From positions 2,790,001-2,854,000 of the forward strand of contig NZ_CP018082.1 of NCBI RefSeq assembly GCF_001886715.1: DNA of 64,000 nucleotides, in the 5' to 3' direction. Position 1 is the first letter of the stretch. Every line of letters begins with the position of its first letter. Made by a program: the position numbers and the translations under genes. Below the pieces are notes generated by a model that did no database searches, was not told the origin of the DNA, and saw nothing but the letters and a program-made list of their open reading frames with translations. Origin of the DNA: Nocardia mangyaensis. Its GTDB lineage: Bacteria; Actinomycetota; Actinomycetes; Mycobacteriales; Mycobacteriaceae. Positions 63,502 to 64,000 of this stretch are shown here, in pieces.

Positions 63502-63773
63502 GGATGCTCGCGGGCAGCGGCACGGCAAGGCTCCGGCGCAGAGCGGGGACTGCGCGCTGTTCGCGTTCGCTTTTTGGTGTTCGTGGATTGTTGGTGTACT
63601 GACACGGCGCCGAAATCGCCCTCATACCGTTTCGCACCCGGGGGCGGCGCGGGTCGGCGGTGGGCGGCGGGATTCATCTCCACGACGTTCTCCAGGATCG
63701 CTGTCGCCGGGCGGGGCACGGAGCGCTCCGGGACGTTGTCGCGGAGACACTTGCGCCGACACCGGAACTGCCG
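63502..63773. other. No gene seen
   Basis: About 270 bases between the nitroreductase relic and the SMP-30 fragment, with no recognisable gene. Confidence 0.35.
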
Positions 63774-64000
63774 TCAGTCCCGGATTCCCGCCACTTCGAC
63801 CTCGATGGCTTCGATCCGGCCCGTGGCATCCATGCCATTGACCAGACGCTCGGGGCTCGTATCCGAGATGAGCAGGTAGAGGGTCTTCATCTCCGGCCCG
63901 CCGAGGACCGCATCTACTGCGAAAGTGCCGCCGTCGGGATATGTCGCGGTGTCCGGGTCGATTCGGATGACGTCGGTGACCTCGCCTCCTTCGCGGATAC
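63774..64000 (-). CDS. SMP-30/gluconolactonase-family protein, C-terminal end
   Basis: 75 codons visible on the minus strand, continuing beyond the right edge: IREGGEVTDVIRIDPDTATY, PDGGTFAVDAVLGGPEMKTL, YLLISDTSPERLVNGMDATG and RIEAIEVEVAGIRD, with stop at 63774-63776. This is the end of the beta-propeller (C-D/A-V-L-G-G-P-x-x-x-T-L-Y) of the SMP-30/gluconolactonase/LRE family, calcium-dependent lactonases. No start codon lies inside the window, so length and substrate cannot be given. Confidence 0.75.
   Translation of the reverse strand, partial: IREGGEVTDVIRIDPDTATYPDGGTFAVDAVLGGPEMKTLYLLISDTSPERLVNGMDATGRIEAIEVEVAGIRD

Overview
The window is high-GC DNA (visibly near 68-70% G+C) with actinobacterial gene content: many F420/LLM-type oxidoreductases, FprB-type reductase, SRPBCC and GYD proteins, a LIP-type secreted lipase, TetR/GntR regulators, GTG/TTG starts and AGGAGG-type ribosome sites. 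It fits a Nocardia or close relative (Mycobacteriales). This assignment is inference from gene content; there is no rRNA in the window.

Layout. 0-7 kb: a partial LLM oxidoreductase, several broken genes (DosS-like kinase relic, SRPBCC protein, phosphatase, REC-SpoIIE phosphatase), a flavodoxin, an AraC regulator, glutamate dehydrogenase (gdhA) and a lipoprotein. 7.3-19.8 kb: a catabolic cluster with tartrate/D-malate-type dehydrogenase, succinate-semialdehyde-type dehydrogenase, class-III aminotransferase, DUF3830 protein, amidase, D-2-hydroxyacid dehydrogenase, two tandem Asp/Glu-racemase/maleate-isomerase-like proteins and a GntR/FCD regulator. Both divergent promoters of this cluster carry the same 16-bp palindromic site (ATTGTCAACAATCCGA), a likely operator for that regulator. 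Inside the cluster sits a 3.5-kb block with an HD protein, a putative PD-(D/E)XK nuclease, a papain-like protein and a small membrane protein. 20-30.6 kb: glutaminase-STAS, AhpD-like protein, a gene stopped by a nonsense codon, secreted lipase with a TetR regulator, sigma factor plus double-YCII protein, SRPBCC/TetR pair, phosphotransferase, GYD protein and an LLM oxidoreductase.

30.8-41.2 kb is a mobile/accessory zone: tRNA-Pro(GGG), an unknown protein, tyrosine integrase plus excisionase, two adjacent IS701-like elements (one complete, one deleted), a truncated LLM gene, a truncated membrane protein and a second, ruined integrase. 41.3-45.8 kb: a TetR-controlled two-gene redox operon (molybdopterin oxidoreductase plus ferredoxin-fused FprB-type reductase). 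45.9-59.7 kb alternates intact genes (two-component system, CocE/NonD hydrolase, acyl-CoA ligase, acyl-CoA dehydrogenase, a RibB-like paralogue lacking the usual acidic loop) with relics of IS21, IS110 (two), IS3 and IS5 elements. 59.7-64 kb: MFS exporter, NtaA/DszA-type FMN monooxygenase behind two tandem palindromes, a truncated nitroreductase and the C-terminus of an SMP-30 family protein.

The most notable points are the regulon with the duplicated operator and paired racemases, and the large number of genes damaged by precise, often in-frame, internal deletions. I found no CRISPR array and no rRNA. Functions are assigned by recognising family motifs by eye; no database search was run.
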